Below the pieces are notes generated by a model, which saw nothing but the letters and a program-made list of their open reading frames with translations, was not told where the DNA came from and ran no database searches. From the NCBI GenBank assembly GCA_030765045.1, contig CM060964.1, positions 279,170,888-279,234,887 of the forward strand: DNA of 64,000 nucleotides. Direction: 5' to 3'. Origin of the DNA: Tenodera sinensis (lineage: Eukaryota > Arthropoda > Insecta > Mantodea > Mantidae). How positions within the stretch are numbered: position 1 is the first letter of the stretch; each line of letters opens with the position of its first letter. Shown here one piece after another: positions 1 through 11,902 of this stretch. The position numbers were made by a program, and so were the translations under genes.

Positions 1-330
1 CAGAAATAGAATGACTCAAGTCCAAATATATATAATTTCTACTCCTTAAAAAGATTGCAACCAGTATCATTGTCCAAACATATTTCAATACTCTACTGCT
101 GTTATAAACACACATGCATGCACGTACGCACGCCTGCCTGCCTGCCCACCCCCACACACCCCCACACCCCACACACACCCACACGGACCTTTTTTTATAA
201 ATGCTTATTTTGGATTCTGGAGGCCTCAAAACATACTTCCGGTGAAATCTCGGCATCAAATTTTTGGGTAGAATACAATACTTCCTCTACTTTACTAAAT
301 GTAGTAGAGAAAGTAAAAATAAGGACTGCG
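1..330 (-). repeat. Dispersed repeat family A, copy 1 (cut by window edge)
   Basis: The block around 235-325 matches the blocks at 33720-33830, 57165-57240 and 60620-60662: an approximately 40-bp core around ATCAAATTTTTGGGT followed by TAGTAGAGAAAG. Next to it, at about 105-190, lies a CA/CGCA-rich simple repeat; the other copies have a simple repeat or ATGC-rich run at the same place. Minus orientation is assigned relative to the two longest copies. No coding capacity is visible. Confidence 0.65.
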
Positions 331-552
331 TAATGAATTTTGAAATACTGCCAATTGATTCTGTTAACAAATTTTTGTTTTCATCAATTGGTAACACATA
401 GAAAAATTGCATATTTTTGCGCTGATTACAATAGTGACCAGTATAAACAAATGTGGCGCTGATGTGTTTCGTAACAGCAATTTGAAGCTGTTTTATCAAA
501 TTGTATAATTTTTAAAAATTTGATACTTGATTTTTATAAATTTTATCAAAAT

Positions 553-715
553 CACCCACCCACACCCCGCATACATATACACATCCTGGGTTTCCCAGAA
601 AAACACAGACAATGCTTAGAATATTGTGCGGGATGGCAAACTGACCAATTTTCAAATAGTAACCCTTGATCGGAAAGGCACAGTTTGGATGCCGGAAAGC
701 ATCAAAGTTTGAGAA
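553..715 (+). repeat. Unclassified repeat, copy 1
   Basis: This stretch matches the reverse complement of 1330-1470: a CCCAGAAAAACAC-like segment, then a GGGATGGCAAACTGA-like segment, then GGCACAGTTTGGATGCC. In both copies a CA-rich run lies immediately upstream. It is probably the end of an old transposable element. The class is not known. Confidence 0.5.
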
Positions 716-1329
716 TGAATAGTTGTGATAATTTGTTAACATTCGTTTTGGTATCTTAATACAGAACGTATGCAACTCTTTAGCCATATGTGAACCGGGA
801 TGAGTGACCTGAGCATAATAACATTCCTGCACATGCGCTACATTCCTCCATAGAGTCCTTAGTGCGCATCCTACTATGTTACTTATATAGTTTCCAATAA
901 AATAGTGTTTTTTAACAGCAGTGCAACACGTACCAGTACACAGCTGCATAAATGGCTGACTTGAGCTCCAGCACACTTTGGTGTAAATCTGCAGAATCAC
1001 CTCAACGTCCCATGTCCAAATTGAAGGATTGGTGGAGGTGGACCAGTTCCATGGCCAGCACGGTCACCAGAACAGACAACTCTCAAATACTTTCTTTGGA
1101 GTTGTAGGAGGAGTATGGCATATGGCACTCCTGTAATGTAAGCAGAGGACCTTACGGCTTGAGTACATAGATCAACTGAAAATCTTCAAAGACAACCACA
1201 CGTATTAGGTCATGTGTGTGAAGCTCATCTCTGCTGATATAGGCTCTGCAGTGACGTAGAAGGTACACAGTCTGAGGTACATTTGTAATGTACACAGCTC
1301 AATGGTGGGTTTATTGATGAACAGTGAAC

Positions 1330-1458
1330 ATACACTCTGATGCACTACGGTGTCCAAACTGTGCATTTGCAGAAGTTTGCATTTGAAAACCGATCAGTTT
1401 ACCATTCCTCACAACACAAGAGTTGTTGGTGTCTTTTTGGGACACTGTGTGTGTGTGT

Positions 1459-1470
<12 letters not shown>
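1330..1470 (-). repeat. Unclassified repeat, copy 2
   Basis: Inverted copy of the segment at 553-715, with its CA-side grown into the long GT/CA microsatellite at 1445-1563. The pair could form a large stem, but the divergence suggests two independent insertions of one family. Confidence 0.5.
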
Positions 1471-1545
<75 letters not shown>

Positions 1546-1563
1546 CGCGTGTGCGTGTGTGTT
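1445..1563. repeat. (GT)n microsatellite
   Basis: A nearly pure GT dinucleotide run of about 90 bp, ending in a short alternating CG block and a further GT stretch. It creates spurious Cys/Val and His/Thr open frames on both strands. Confidence 0.95.
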
Positions 1564-3264
1564 GATAAAATGCACACAGTTTAGAAGTACAACTTCATGT
1601 TTATGAACCCGTGGGTATGCATAGTAATTAATGTAGTTTTAGATCTATTTTCATTATAAAAAGCATAGTTTCGCTACCAGCAAACAATTGCATGAGCAGT
1701 AAACCAGCAATTCTGAAGCCCTAGAAGGATGCATGCATTCACATTTTTTAACACATTCCTTTCCAAATTCACAAAATCAAGTTAAGATGATTAAAATGTT
1801 AATATATATGATGTTTTGTCAAACATACAGAAAAGTGTGTCACTATTGTTTAGGAACAATGTTAACAAAAACATGCTGGTGAAATAAGAGAAAAAATGTT
1901 AGAGGGCACATGTGTTCACATGTAAACACTTCCTTTTAAATTCAGAAACCCAGAATAAGTATGAAAATAAAATCAACATAAGGTACAGCTTGATTTCATG
2001 GGGACACCAATTAAATACATATATATTTTTCGAAAGGTAGGGATAACATTTTATTTCAAGAGAATCACATGCATGCTGCCTAACAACTGCAATTTTCTTC
2101 GTTTTGTTACATTTGGCTTTTGTGTATTTATTATACACCTATGGTATCACAAAAAAAGTTACAAACTTACCTTCATTGCATATAATGTCAGAGGCAGACA
2201 ACTTAAAGGTTTAAATGCTGTAAGTTGTTGCATAGGTTTTCCCGTAGTTCTGGTGTTTTTTCTCTCTTAGTCTGACTCTGGACAGCTGACATACCCATGG
2301 ATTCCAAATTAATTGAACCAGATTTGCACCAAACACACCGAAAACAGTTCAGATTTCCATTTACAAATTGAATCCATGGCACAAAGTCAGGGTATGACAC
2401 AGTATCACCAAACATCTAAATATTGGCATTTAAAAGTTCTTGCTTCCACACATGACACCATTACCGTAAAGAAGAGAACCACATGGAAACTTTCTCACTA
2501 AAGGTATTACATTATAATACAAGTAATGTGTACATACATACACACAAAGCGATGCTGATGCAAGCTGCCATTGGCAGATTAAATCTTCATGTAGCTTCAA
2601 CTGTACTTCAACTTTGGTCAGAAAGAGTGCAAGTGGAAAACCAGCATAAGTTACACACGAGAGTATAAACGATCCCATTATGAGCAGTATTATCTCAAGT
2701 GCACAAGAATGATCTCAGAACATAATATTGAGGTGTTTTAGGGAAAACTCATGGGTAGTTAATGGAAACCAAGACAAACTCTTGGTTTTTAAGGTGCAAT
2801 GTTAAATTCTAGATGATCTCCCGGATATTCCTGGAGCTAAAGGTCATATTATTGTTACAAGTCAATTGTTTACACCCTTGACTTTTTAAATGTTCATATG
2901 AGTGTTCCTGGGAACCTACCTAAATTGCTCTATGATAGTCATCATAACTAGGTGTTCCTTAAATTATGCTCCTAGATCATAAATAACTTTTAATCATTAA
3001 TATGCAATACTTAAGCAATATTTGTGTGCCACTAGCAATGAACAAATAGACTGAATACAGAAGCATCAACTGGAGGATTCAGAGTCCTTTTGGTTTTTGA
3101 ACTGTTTGCTAAGTTGTACTCTTGAAGAAGACAGTTGTTTCCCCACAGCATTCTGAGCAGTGCATACTATAAATTATATAACATTGAAATCTTTTTTGAG
3201 GAAAACACAATGAAATTATTTTGACATCTATATCAAAAAATCTGAGTTCTTATCACTTTAACTT

Positions 3265-3640
3265 CAATTTTCTGCACCAGAGCTTACAGGGACATGTTTT
3301 GGAGACTGTTGTCTCCATCATCAGCCTTGGTTTACAGATGCATTTCCAGGTGTGACTTGTAGATGGCATCAAAGTTTAATAAATTGTGTTAATTTTCATG
3401 TAGGAATGATTTTCCTCTCCAGCAGAATTCTCTGTTTGGGAAAAGTTATTCATACACAAAAATAAACTCAATTTATTCCACTTTGATGTACCATATGAAA
3501 AGGATCTCATCATGCAGTACGTTCAGTCAAAACATCAATTATAGTCACAGGGAGCAGTGCAGCAGTAAATTCAAGCTGATAATGGAGACAAGTGTCTGAA
3601 ACATGTCTCATAAGTTCTGGTGTAGAAAAGTGAGACTAGA
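3265..3640. repeat. Inverted repeat, Penelope-type terminal repeats with hammerhead-like core
   Basis: The segment 3265-3337 is the diverged reverse complement of 3571-3640. Read on the minus strand, the left arm has CTGATGA (3324-3318) followed by a 7-bp stem with a 4-nt loop (3317-3300). The right arm has CTGATAA (3576-3582), then GAAAC (3598-3602) and the palindromic ACATGT plus C (3601-3607). This order is the hammerhead ribozyme core known from Penelope-like element terminal repeats, though neither copy has every core base. The 230-bp spacer holds no coding sequence. It is probably a 5'-truncated remnant with inverted terminal repeats. Confidence 0.5.
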
Positions 3641-4869
3641 GTAATAAGTGAGTACATGAGGAGCGTTGTTTCAAAATGTGATAAGTCCATCACAATCAAA
3701 AATTAGTTTGAAGCAAATCGGAACTCTCTAGCATGCCCTGGATTGTGCTTAAGCCCCTGTTTGATTCAAATCACATTTTCAACCCCTTAAAATCCAGAAC
3801 AAAATTGTGGATTTAGTGCAAAATGTGAAATGTCCAATGTCTACACTGGATCAAACTATGAAGTGTCCACTTTCTTGAGAGCACTGCATGACTGAAGCAC
3901 CTGCTTTTCATTGTAGCTCATTGTTTGGCCAGATTCCACTGTCCACAACTGTCTTGTTATTATTGTGAGAATTGTGAGAAGTTTGTGCAGTTGCACCTAT
4001 GAAAATGGAAGAAAGTGTGGCTGTAGGCGAACATTCTGCAGTCTCTAGAAATAGCCCAAATGGTATGACAAAAAGGAAAAGCAGACAGGAGGAAAGGTAA
4101 ATGCTATTCAAAGTTTATAAAAAGAATAATTATCACTATTATTTTTATCAAAACATGGGTATTGGAATGTGTTCAGCGCTACTTTGTGATTACTATACTT
4201 GGCGTGTTTCAGATATTCTGATCAAGATTTGAGCTTGCTCGAGTTCGAGACTCCATTTACACGCAAACAGGGTAGATTTAAATGCTGCCCATTCCTGCCT
4301 ATCACCTTATCAGAACAAGAAAATGAATGTATAATTACAGCAACAAATTCAATTAAATTCAATTTTATTTATCCATAATAATATTTACATGTTGGATATG
4401 TCATTTAGTTTAAAAACTAGGAATAATTACTATATATGATTATTAAGTACTACACAAGATAGGCTTGTGGTACCAATGATGTCTGTATCATCTCCCAAAA
4501 GCCATGACCAAGAAAATCAGATATTAACTTGGTGGTTATTACGTATCAAGAAAGAGTAAACAAAGTATTTTACCTTGTTCTAAGTATCTTCAAGCTCTTT
4601 TTGGTGTTGGCACAAGAAAACAGCATAGCAGTTTCTCTAATAGTAAGTAAACAAATAATGGAAAGAAGGGGAAGTAACCAAAAAACAAAACAGTATACCC
4701 TAAAGAAGGGATCGGTAATTAGCTTCTTATCCAAGCTAAAAGCTAGAGAAAGTCATTATTCAAGACAAATGTGTAAGTGACTTTACCATCCTTCAGAATT
4801 AAATGTGAAGAAGTCACTTAAAATGTACAATGCTAGTGAGCTGAATCACCAACAGTAAAGTAGTAGTTT
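3641..4869. other. Gene-free region
   Basis: I see no recognisable gene or repeat. Open frames are short and show no family motif. Confidence 0.4.
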
Positions 4870-5496
4870 TTCCTCAGCATTTTTTTTTTTTAAATTTAAC
4901 TTGGGTTTTGGGGAACCAAATGTAGATGTTTGCAGTTATTGCAGTAGGATAAAACATGAACTGCAAGTCACTGAAAATTCCTATAGAAAGAATGAAGCTG
5001 AACTCACTGCGCATAAACTGGAAGCAAAGGTGTTCCTCAAAATGATGAAGACCCATTTACCATGTCTCTATGTCTTGATTTGCAGCAGGTACATACATTG
5101 CCTAAGTTTGCTACAGGTGAGACCTATTATGCTCACCAATTATCATTCTATGCTCTATGTATCACTGATACAGAGAATAAATCACCATCATTTTATTGCC
5201 GGATGGAAACCAAGCAGGTTGTGGAGTTATTGAAGTGGCTTCTGCATTAGCAAATTTTCTAAACAAACAACAATTTGACGACAGAGTATCCAAATTAAGG
5301 CTCTTCTCTGATGGCTGTGTAGGCTAAAATGGAAATGTCCACGTGGTCCTCACACTCTATTGGGGGCTTTTGAAAAGGTCTCCAGACTATTTGAAGGAAA
5401 AATGTATGATATTTCCTGCGAGAGGCCATTCCTTCTTACCTACAGAATGCATGTTTGAAGTTTTGGAAAAAAGATCTTAAAATACAGTCTGATATA
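4870..5496 (+). pseudogene. Transposon-type ORF fragment, 5' part of a split pseudogene
   Basis: Translated in shifting frames, this stretch gives segments typical of a protein family repeated widely in arthropod and cnidarian genomes and usually annotated only as uncharacterized. They are a cysteine pair near VDVCSYC, a DLQQ...LP...YYAHQL block, FSDGCVG.NGN, and ARGHSFLPTE near the end. The family's usual RGHSFLP motif is clear. Frameshifts and stops show that it is dead. It breaks off where a mariner starts at 5497. The same frame resumes at 14843 once the mariner and the Kolobok element are removed. I know of no experimentally established function; the pattern suggests a transposase-derived protein. 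Confidence 0.6.
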
Positions 5497-5639
5497 TGAG
5501 TGCTGTCCCAGAAGTACCCGACCTGACATATAGATAGAGGTTGTTGTTTCAAACATGTGACTATGGTAGAAGGTACAAACCTTATAAAGCTTAAGTTTGA
5601 AGTTTGAGGATGCTACATTGTTTAGTATTCGTTTGGCAG

Positions 5640-6656
5640 CCATCAATAGTGAATGCTCTCAGCAAATTTGTAGACATGGATAAAACTGATCATCATTATG
5701 TGATACAATACTTTCATTTGAAAGGTTTTACTCCAACTAATACTAAAGCTAGATTCTACTCTGTGGGAGTCTGCTCCTTTGTTTACAACAGTAAAATATT
5801 GGATGACAGTGTTTAAGCAAGGCGGTGTGAGATGACACAAACATCACAGTGGTTGAACAACTAAGGTGACCATGCCAGAAATTGTAAAGAAAATTCACAA
5901 AATGATGTTGGATGACCGTTGACTGAAAGTATGCGAGCTAGCAGACATTGTCAGCAATTCAAGTGCATTGCATACTGAATGAAAATTTGGACATGAGAAA
6001 GCTGTGCAAAAGATGGGTGCCACGTTTGCTCACAATGCAACAAAAACAGGGTTGTGCCGATGTTTTAATGAGTGTTTGGCCATGTTTCGCTGCAATAAAG
6101 TCGAGATTTTGCATCAATTCATAACCATGAATGAAACATGGGTCCATCACTTCACACCTGAGATGAAGGAACAGTTGAAACAGTGAAATCAAACAGGAGA
6201 ATCGGTTCCAAAGAAGGTAAAGACATTTTCATCTGCAGGCAAGGTCATGGCATCAATTTTTTAGGATGCACATGGGTTAATTTTCATTATTTATCTACAA
6301 ACAGGAAACACAATCAACAGCGAGTATTATGCAAACTTTTTGCAGCATTTGAGTGATGAAATCAAGCAAAAACAGCCACATTTAGTAAAAAAGATTGTTT
6401 TGTTTCATCAAGACAATGAACCAGTTCACACATCCATTATCACCACAGTCAAAATCAATGAATTAGAGTTCAAATTGTTTCCTCATGCACCTTAATCACC
6501 AGATTTAGCTTCTCGGTTTATATTGTTTCCAAACTTGAAGAACTGCCTTAGTGGTAAAAGATTTGCCAATAATGAACAGGTGGAGTCTGCAGTTGATGGC
6601 TATTTCACAGAGCTCAATGGTTCTCACTACAAACAGGATATTGAGACAGAATATTA
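5640..6656 (+). pseudogene. mariner transposase pseudogene
   Basis: Degenerate transposase of the mariner DD34D type. Recognisable pieces in order are an HLKGFTPTNTKA-like N-terminal helix-turn-helix region (about 5710-5755), ECLAMFRCNK and ITMNETWVHHFTPE with the first catalytic Asp replaced by Asn (about 6070-6165), KIVLFHQDNEPVHTS with the second Asp (about 6390-6435), and SPDLASRFILFPNLK, where the third catalytic position is degenerate (about 6495-6540). It has several stops and frameshifts, so it cannot encode an active enzyme. Its last codons (HYKQDIE) are cut by the solo LTR insertion at 6642. Confidence 0.85.
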
Positions 6657-7285
6657 GAAGACCCCAAAAGAAAATCGTTTATGTGAATATTTGTTAAGAG
6701 TGTAATTTGTTTTTTGATGTTGGTATGAGATGGTTAAATGACGAAAGCGTGTTAATGTTCATTGTTACGAACAACTAAGTTTGTTTAAAGACATCATAAA
6801 TATTTCCATATTTAATTTTAATATATATGTATAAATATTAGAATTATATGTGTTCAATAATAAAAGCGAAGGGAGGATGGTTAGGGATCGCTTCCCTAAC
6901 AAGAAGGAACTATTTGATGGACGCATACGTGGATGTATACGAAAAAGGCAGTATCACGTGAGGTGTTATCAGACTCTTCCCACTAGCGTATGTATATTCA
7001 AGGTGAAAAGGCGTGTTGAGGTAACGTGTGAACATTGTAGAACGTTTACCAGACTTTCATCAAGCTTTTGTTCCACTTTTTGAAAAAGTGGAAAGACTTA
7101 AATCATTTAAAACGGTGCTAAGAGGATTTATTTTAATGTAAAATATAGAAAAAGTGTTAATAAAATAATACATTGTGGTGAAGAAACATCGTGTGATTTT
7201 TCATTCCATCCGTTGCCACGCCCTGAGAGAAATAAGAGCCTCATCGCTCAAACTTGAAACACCGCTACGACAAAAAACCGCACCA
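6642..7285 (+). repeat. Solo LTR
   Basis: A 644-bp block starting TGAGACAGAATATTAG and ending GCACCA. It is flanked by the 4-bp direct repeat ATAT (6638-6641 and 7286-7289) and is homologous to the two LTRs at 7656-8302 and 11903-12548. No internal sequence remains, as expected from recombination between LTRs. Its middle part (about 6910-7010) is more diverged than the rest, so it comes from another, probably older, copy. Confidence 0.9.
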
Positions 7286-7655
7286 ATATCAAAGCTAATG
7301 AGCATCACAGGGAAAAGCGTATCAAGCTGAAAGGTGTCTACTTACAGCAATAAAAATTTTTTTTCCCAAAGTTTGTGCTTTCTTTGTTAGGTCAGATAGT
7401 TCTGGTACAGCCTTTGTATTAACTCCATTAAAGGAGAACGAAACACAAAAATGAATATTTCATTTGCCACATTAGTTGATTTGTCACCAAGAATAGATAG
7501 CAACACAGGCAGTTTCACCGTCTCAAGGTGAGTGGTTTTCATGTTACTTACAGTTGACGATTTCATGCGTGATGTTATTTACTCAACTGAACTCAGACAA
7601 GATAAAGTGTTTTAAATGTCTAACGTGGCTCACGCATTAATACCTACTGGGTGAG

Positions 7656-8302
7656 TGAGACAGAATATTAGAAGACCCCAAAAGAAAATCGTTTATGTGA
7701 ATATTTGTTAGGAGTGTAATTTGTTTTTTGATCTTGGTATGAGATGGTTAAATGACGAAAATGTGTTACTAATGTTCATTGTTACGAACAACTAAGTTTG
7801 TTTGAAGACGTCATAAATATTTCCATATTTAATTTTAATATATATGTATAAATATTAGAATTATATGTGTTCAATATTAATAGCAAAGGGAAAATGGCTA
7901 AGGATTGCTTCCCTAACAATGCGGGAACTATTTGATGAACGCATGTGCGGATGTACACGTGGCAGTTGGAATGATAGACTCGCAACTAAAAGAATCGACA
8001 CTAGCGCCTAAATGTTCAAGGTGATAGGACGTGTTTTGGTAGCGTGTGAACATTGTAGAACACTTACCAGACTTTCATCAAGCTTTTGTTCCACTTTTTG
8101 AAAAAGTGGAAAGACTTAAATAATCTAAAATGGTGCTAAGAGGATTTATTTAAATGTAAAATAGAGAAAAAGTATTAATAAAATAATACATTGTGGTGAA
8201 GAAACATTGTGTGATTTTTCATTCCATCCGTTATCACGCCCTGAGAGAAATAAGAGCCTCATCGCTCAAACATGAAGCCACACTACAATAAAAACAGCAT
8301 CA
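7656..8302 (+). repeat. 5' LTR
   Basis: Begins TGAGACAG and ends CATCA. By eye it differs from the 3' LTR by a few percent (about seven differences in the first 170 bp). An AATAAA hexamer occurs near 8178. The sequence directly downstream (TGGCTTACCC) would be the primer-binding site; I could not match it to a particular tRNA. Confidence 0.9.
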
Positions 8303-8533
8303 AATGGCTTACCCAAGCATGGAGCACGAATTTTGGATGAAATGGAAATCTACGGGAAATGAACTTAAGCGAAATACCAAGTGACGCCAAATCTTCGCAC
8401 CAAAAAGGAAGAAGACGCCATTAGAACATCGTTTGAAATCTACTACTTTGGGGACGCCGATGAACGGATAATCAACGCGGGAAAACACCAGAGATCGTCT
8501 AACGAAGCCAACTGCCCATGAGACGCACGTAAC

Positions 8534-10598
8534 TTGATAAATCAACGAAAAAAAAAAGTAGAACCAAAAATTTTTATTTTTCATATTCATTTTATTTTTA
8601 TGTTACTGCGAAGCGGCAAAATAGTAGGACTTTTAAGCCAAAGTGAACTGAATAAAGAAGCTAAAATGTCGCGAAAAGAGAGAGGTCTAGTAACAGGAGT
8701 AGGGGAAGGGGCAGATAGGCCTAATTATCAAATAGAACCAGAAATCGAGGAACAGGTAGCAATAGGAAAAGATCAAAGGTTATTAATGATCATGTTTGAA
8801 AGACTAGAACAAAGTTTAGGTCAGAAAATGGAACAAAATAACGTAGAATTGAGTCAGAAAATAGAAGGAGTGAGACAGGACTTAGAAAATAATAAAAAAC
8901 AAAATAGGTCAGAAACTAGAACAGATTAAGGAAGAGATAGGTCAGAAAGTGGAGGAAGTGAGAAAGGACTTAGAGCAGAAAATAGAATTAGGAAGACAGG
9001 AGTGTAAAGAAAATATGAAAGTAATGGAAACTAATTTGAAACTAGTACATAAAAACATAAATGAAACAAAGGAAGCTTTAAAAGCTAGGATAGAAATCAT
9101 AGGAGATAGGATGGGAAAAATTGAATCGGAAATGAGAGAAAATAAGATTGTATTAGAAGAAGAAATTGGAAGATGTAGAGATGAAATAACAGAATGTAAT
9201 GCAAGTGTAGACTGTAAGGTTACAAATGTAAAAGCAGAAATAACTGAGGAATTAAGGAAAGAAATTGAGGTAGTAAAGAAAGGAATTATTAATGAAACTG
9301 TAGAACAAATTGTAATTCCTAAAATTAGGACTATGGCTGATGTGGTGCAATCGCAACAAGATGCTATGAATGATATGAAACCAAGTCACTTAGAAATAAA
9401 GAATGATTTAAAATCAATTTGTGAAGAAATGAAAAAAGGAAAAGAAAGTTTGGCTAATGTAAATGATGTTGTGAATGCACTACAAAGGCAAAATGATGAT
9501 TTAGATGTAAGTAATGTACAAGATGAGAGTTATTTGAATGATGTGCAAAATGTTGACTCACCATACAGAGAAAGAGGTTCACAATTAAACAATGACACAA
9601 CACACAACACATGCTACACCAACAGCATACTACATGAAATCACACCACCTACATTTGACGAGGAGAAGGGAGACGATCCAAAACTCTTTGTTAAAGAGAT
9701 GGAAGAGTATTTTAAAGTGAAAAGGATACCAAATGAGCTTAGGATGATGATAGTTAAGAAAAGCTTAAAAAACAAGGCATTAGAATGGCTTAGGTTAACA
9801 CTAGCTGGTCATGAATCATATAGCTCATTCAGAAATCTATTCCTATCAAGGTATTGGGGCCCAGCTAAGCAGAACCAGACAAGGGTAGAGTTAGCGACAG
9901 GTAGATATGATCCGACCAAAGGGTTATCGCTAGTCGATTATTTTATGAAAGTAGCCAACAAAGGGAAGCTATTAGACCCTAACCTGTCAGAAGCAGAGTT
10001 AATTACCAGCATAACAAGACATTTCCCAGACACAGTGAGAACAGGGTTAATTGTTGCGAGACCAGTAGATTTTGCAGACATGATAGAATTACTAACAGCC
10101 TTCGAAACACAAAATGGTCGGCCTAATGAACATAGACATAGAAACAGTCACCCAAACACACCTATCTTAAACAGGAGCGCGACTACGAACAACCAGAATG
10201 AGAGAGAAGATAGAAATACTAGGAGCACCCATGACAGGGGGAGAGGGGCACACCATTTCCCACAACCACACAATCATGGCGAAAGGATGGAGAACACGAG
10301 ACAGTGGTACCACGACACGATACCAAGGGGTGAATTGAGACATCAAACATATACATATGATCATGGAAGACCAGGAGACCATACCCATCAAGTGAACCAC
10401 ATACGATTCTGTAGGGAATACTTGAACAACCGAAGACTGCCATACAATAGGGGTTCACACCAAAGGGGCAGAAACCAACGGAACACCGACAACGTAAGAC
10501 AACAGGAACAGAATGAAAATGTGACAAATAGGGCAGATGTTGCACAGAATACAGAAACAACAACCACCACCAACACTCAGGGTTATTACCACAACTAA
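8534..10598 (+). pseudogene. gag: LTR-retrotransposon Gag, one frameshift
   Basis: Gag-like polyprotein in two overlapping frames: 8534-8929 (a plausible start Met at 8666, MSRKERG) and 8949-10598 (549 codons, open). The first about 230 residues are a charged coiled coil (repeated QKIE, VRKDLEQ heptads). It is followed by a typical retrotransposon capsid region at about 9650-10110, with motifs LFVKEMEEYF, KALEWLRL, LFLSRYWGP and ELITSITRHFP. The C-terminus is Arg/Asn/His-rich without a CCHC zinc knuckle, suggesting RNA binding through basic residues. The two frames join across an A-rich run (8890-8905), which looks like a one-base indel. Gag would build the particle in trans with pol from a complete relative. 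Confidence 0.85.
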
Positions 10599-10680
10599 GT
10601 TCGTCCCAATCGAGTTGACCAACACAAACCTAAGGGATTGACAATTGACATCGACACCATGATGGCTACACAAAGAGGAA

Positions 10681-10821
10681 ATGGAACTACTGTACACTGG
10701 ACCACTGGTCATAACAAAACAGCTGGGTGATCATACATATGAGCTACAGAATACAAATGGCAAGTTGGTAGGAAGATATCATAAAAATAAATTAAAATCA
10801 TACAAAGAAAGGACCAAATAG
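10681..10821 (+). pseudogene. Integrase C-terminal (GPY/F-like) remnant
   Basis: An open stretch of 46 codons reading MELLYTGPLVITKQ, then HTYELQN, GKLVGRYH and a final SYKERTK stop. This is the pattern of the GPY/F-like chromatin-side tail that ends many Gypsy integrases (YxGPxxI, YxL, G.xG.xxxxxLKxY). The preceding 80 bp carry no pol motif, so a deletion has joined the gag end to the last codons of pol. Confidence 0.7.
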
Positions 10822-11902
10822 TCTTTGCCAACAAACATGTAAGACAGGAATAGTAGAGATGATGGAAAATAATAATTTTTAATGGGTTACTTATAGAATA
10901 TTATGTTCAGATTGGAAAATACAACAAGAAAGAAAACCAACATAGTCATTGGCTATATTGACCACCAAGAGCACTGTCAACAAAGACAGATGAGGACACT
11001 GATTGTCATTAAAGAAGTGAATTATAGCGACGGAAAATAATGTGTTTTTGACATAAGGATGTCAGGAAAAAAAAAAATAAATAAATAAAAAGGAATCAAT
11101 TGTGATGACAAAGATAAAATATTTTTGACACAAGGGTGTCAAGGGTGAATTGAGAAGGAAAATAATACAATTGCAGAATAATTATAAATATAGAAGTTTT
11201 CTCTTATAGAGATAAGGGATACAGAGGTGACAATTAGTGAAGTAAGAAAAACCATAGTCAGAAAAGCAATGCCCATGAATTAAGATGGATATAGCCAATG
11301 CTAAGCTTGAAGAAATGTCGAACTAAACAATAGTGAATAAGAACCCAATTACAATGGTATTATTAGTAACATCAGAGTTTAAGAATTGACTCAACGACCT
11401 ACCTATACATAATAAGCTTACAAGACAAAGAAGGCAAAGAACTGAATAAAATATTGCCATAAATATGATCATAATCATTAGCTCAAGATTTGTATCCTGT
11501 TTTTCTCTCCTCATAACAAGGAACATAAGTCAAAAGGCACACAATAAACCATGATACACTTAAAAAGTAATGTTTGTGTCAATGTCAAATGTATAATAAC
11601 TGAATATGTGTTGTATAATAACTGAACATGTGTTGTATAATAACTGAATATGTGTTGTATAATAACTGAATATGTGTTGTATAATAACTGAATATGTATT
11701 GTGTAGTAACTGAATATGTGAAATTTATAAAGACATGCTGTGTCATGCCAAAACAAAAGACAAAAACATACAGCGAAGAAGACTGTAAAGAAAAAAAAGT
11801 ATTGTACAAAGTGATTGTATCAGAGGAATAGGGAGAAATGTTGTATTGTGTTTCAAGATTGTAAATATAGGTGACAACTTGAAAAACAAAACAAGGGGCA
11901 TG
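10822..11902. other. Non-coding 3' internal region of the LTR element
   Basis: No coding potential. Two similar short phrases, GACATAAGGATGTCA (11050) and GACACAAGGGTGTCA (11127), can form small hairpins. The 22-bp minisatellite (11590-11725) and the polypurine tract also lie here. Confidence 0.6.
11590..11725. repeat. 22-bp minisatellite
   Basis: About six head-to-tail copies of a 22-bp unit, ATAACTGAATATGTGTTGTA plus TA, nearly identical in the middle and decayed at the right end. It lies in the 3' non-coding part of the LTR element. Confidence 0.9.

Larger units (their letters stand above)
331..3260. other. Gene-free region
   Basis: No convincing gene. Apart from an inverted pair of repeat copies (553-715 and 1330-1470) and a GT microsatellite, I see no recognisable element. 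Open frames here are short and match no family I know. Confidence 0.5.
5497..7416 (+). mobile_element. mariner element with solo LTR inside
   Basis: The left terminal inverted repeat begins TGAGTGCTGTCCCAGAAG and the right end reads CTGGTACAGCCTTTG. Both are flanked by TA (5495-5496 and 7417-7418). The element is split by a solo LTR at 6642-7285. A second copy of the family is at 51155-54474, in inverse orientation. Confidence 0.85.

Noticed and set aside
1311..1606. Open frames of poly-Cys/Val and poly-His/Thr
   Set aside because: They are the GT/CA microsatellite read in three frames; no protein is implied.
3908..4111. Minus-strand frame with a signal-peptide-like start
   Set aside because: 67 codons, no family motif, no splice or promoter context; hydrophobic start is likely chance.
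10167..10712. Minus-strand frames opposite the gag end
   Set aside because: They mirror the Arg/Asn/His-rich gag tail and show no family motif.
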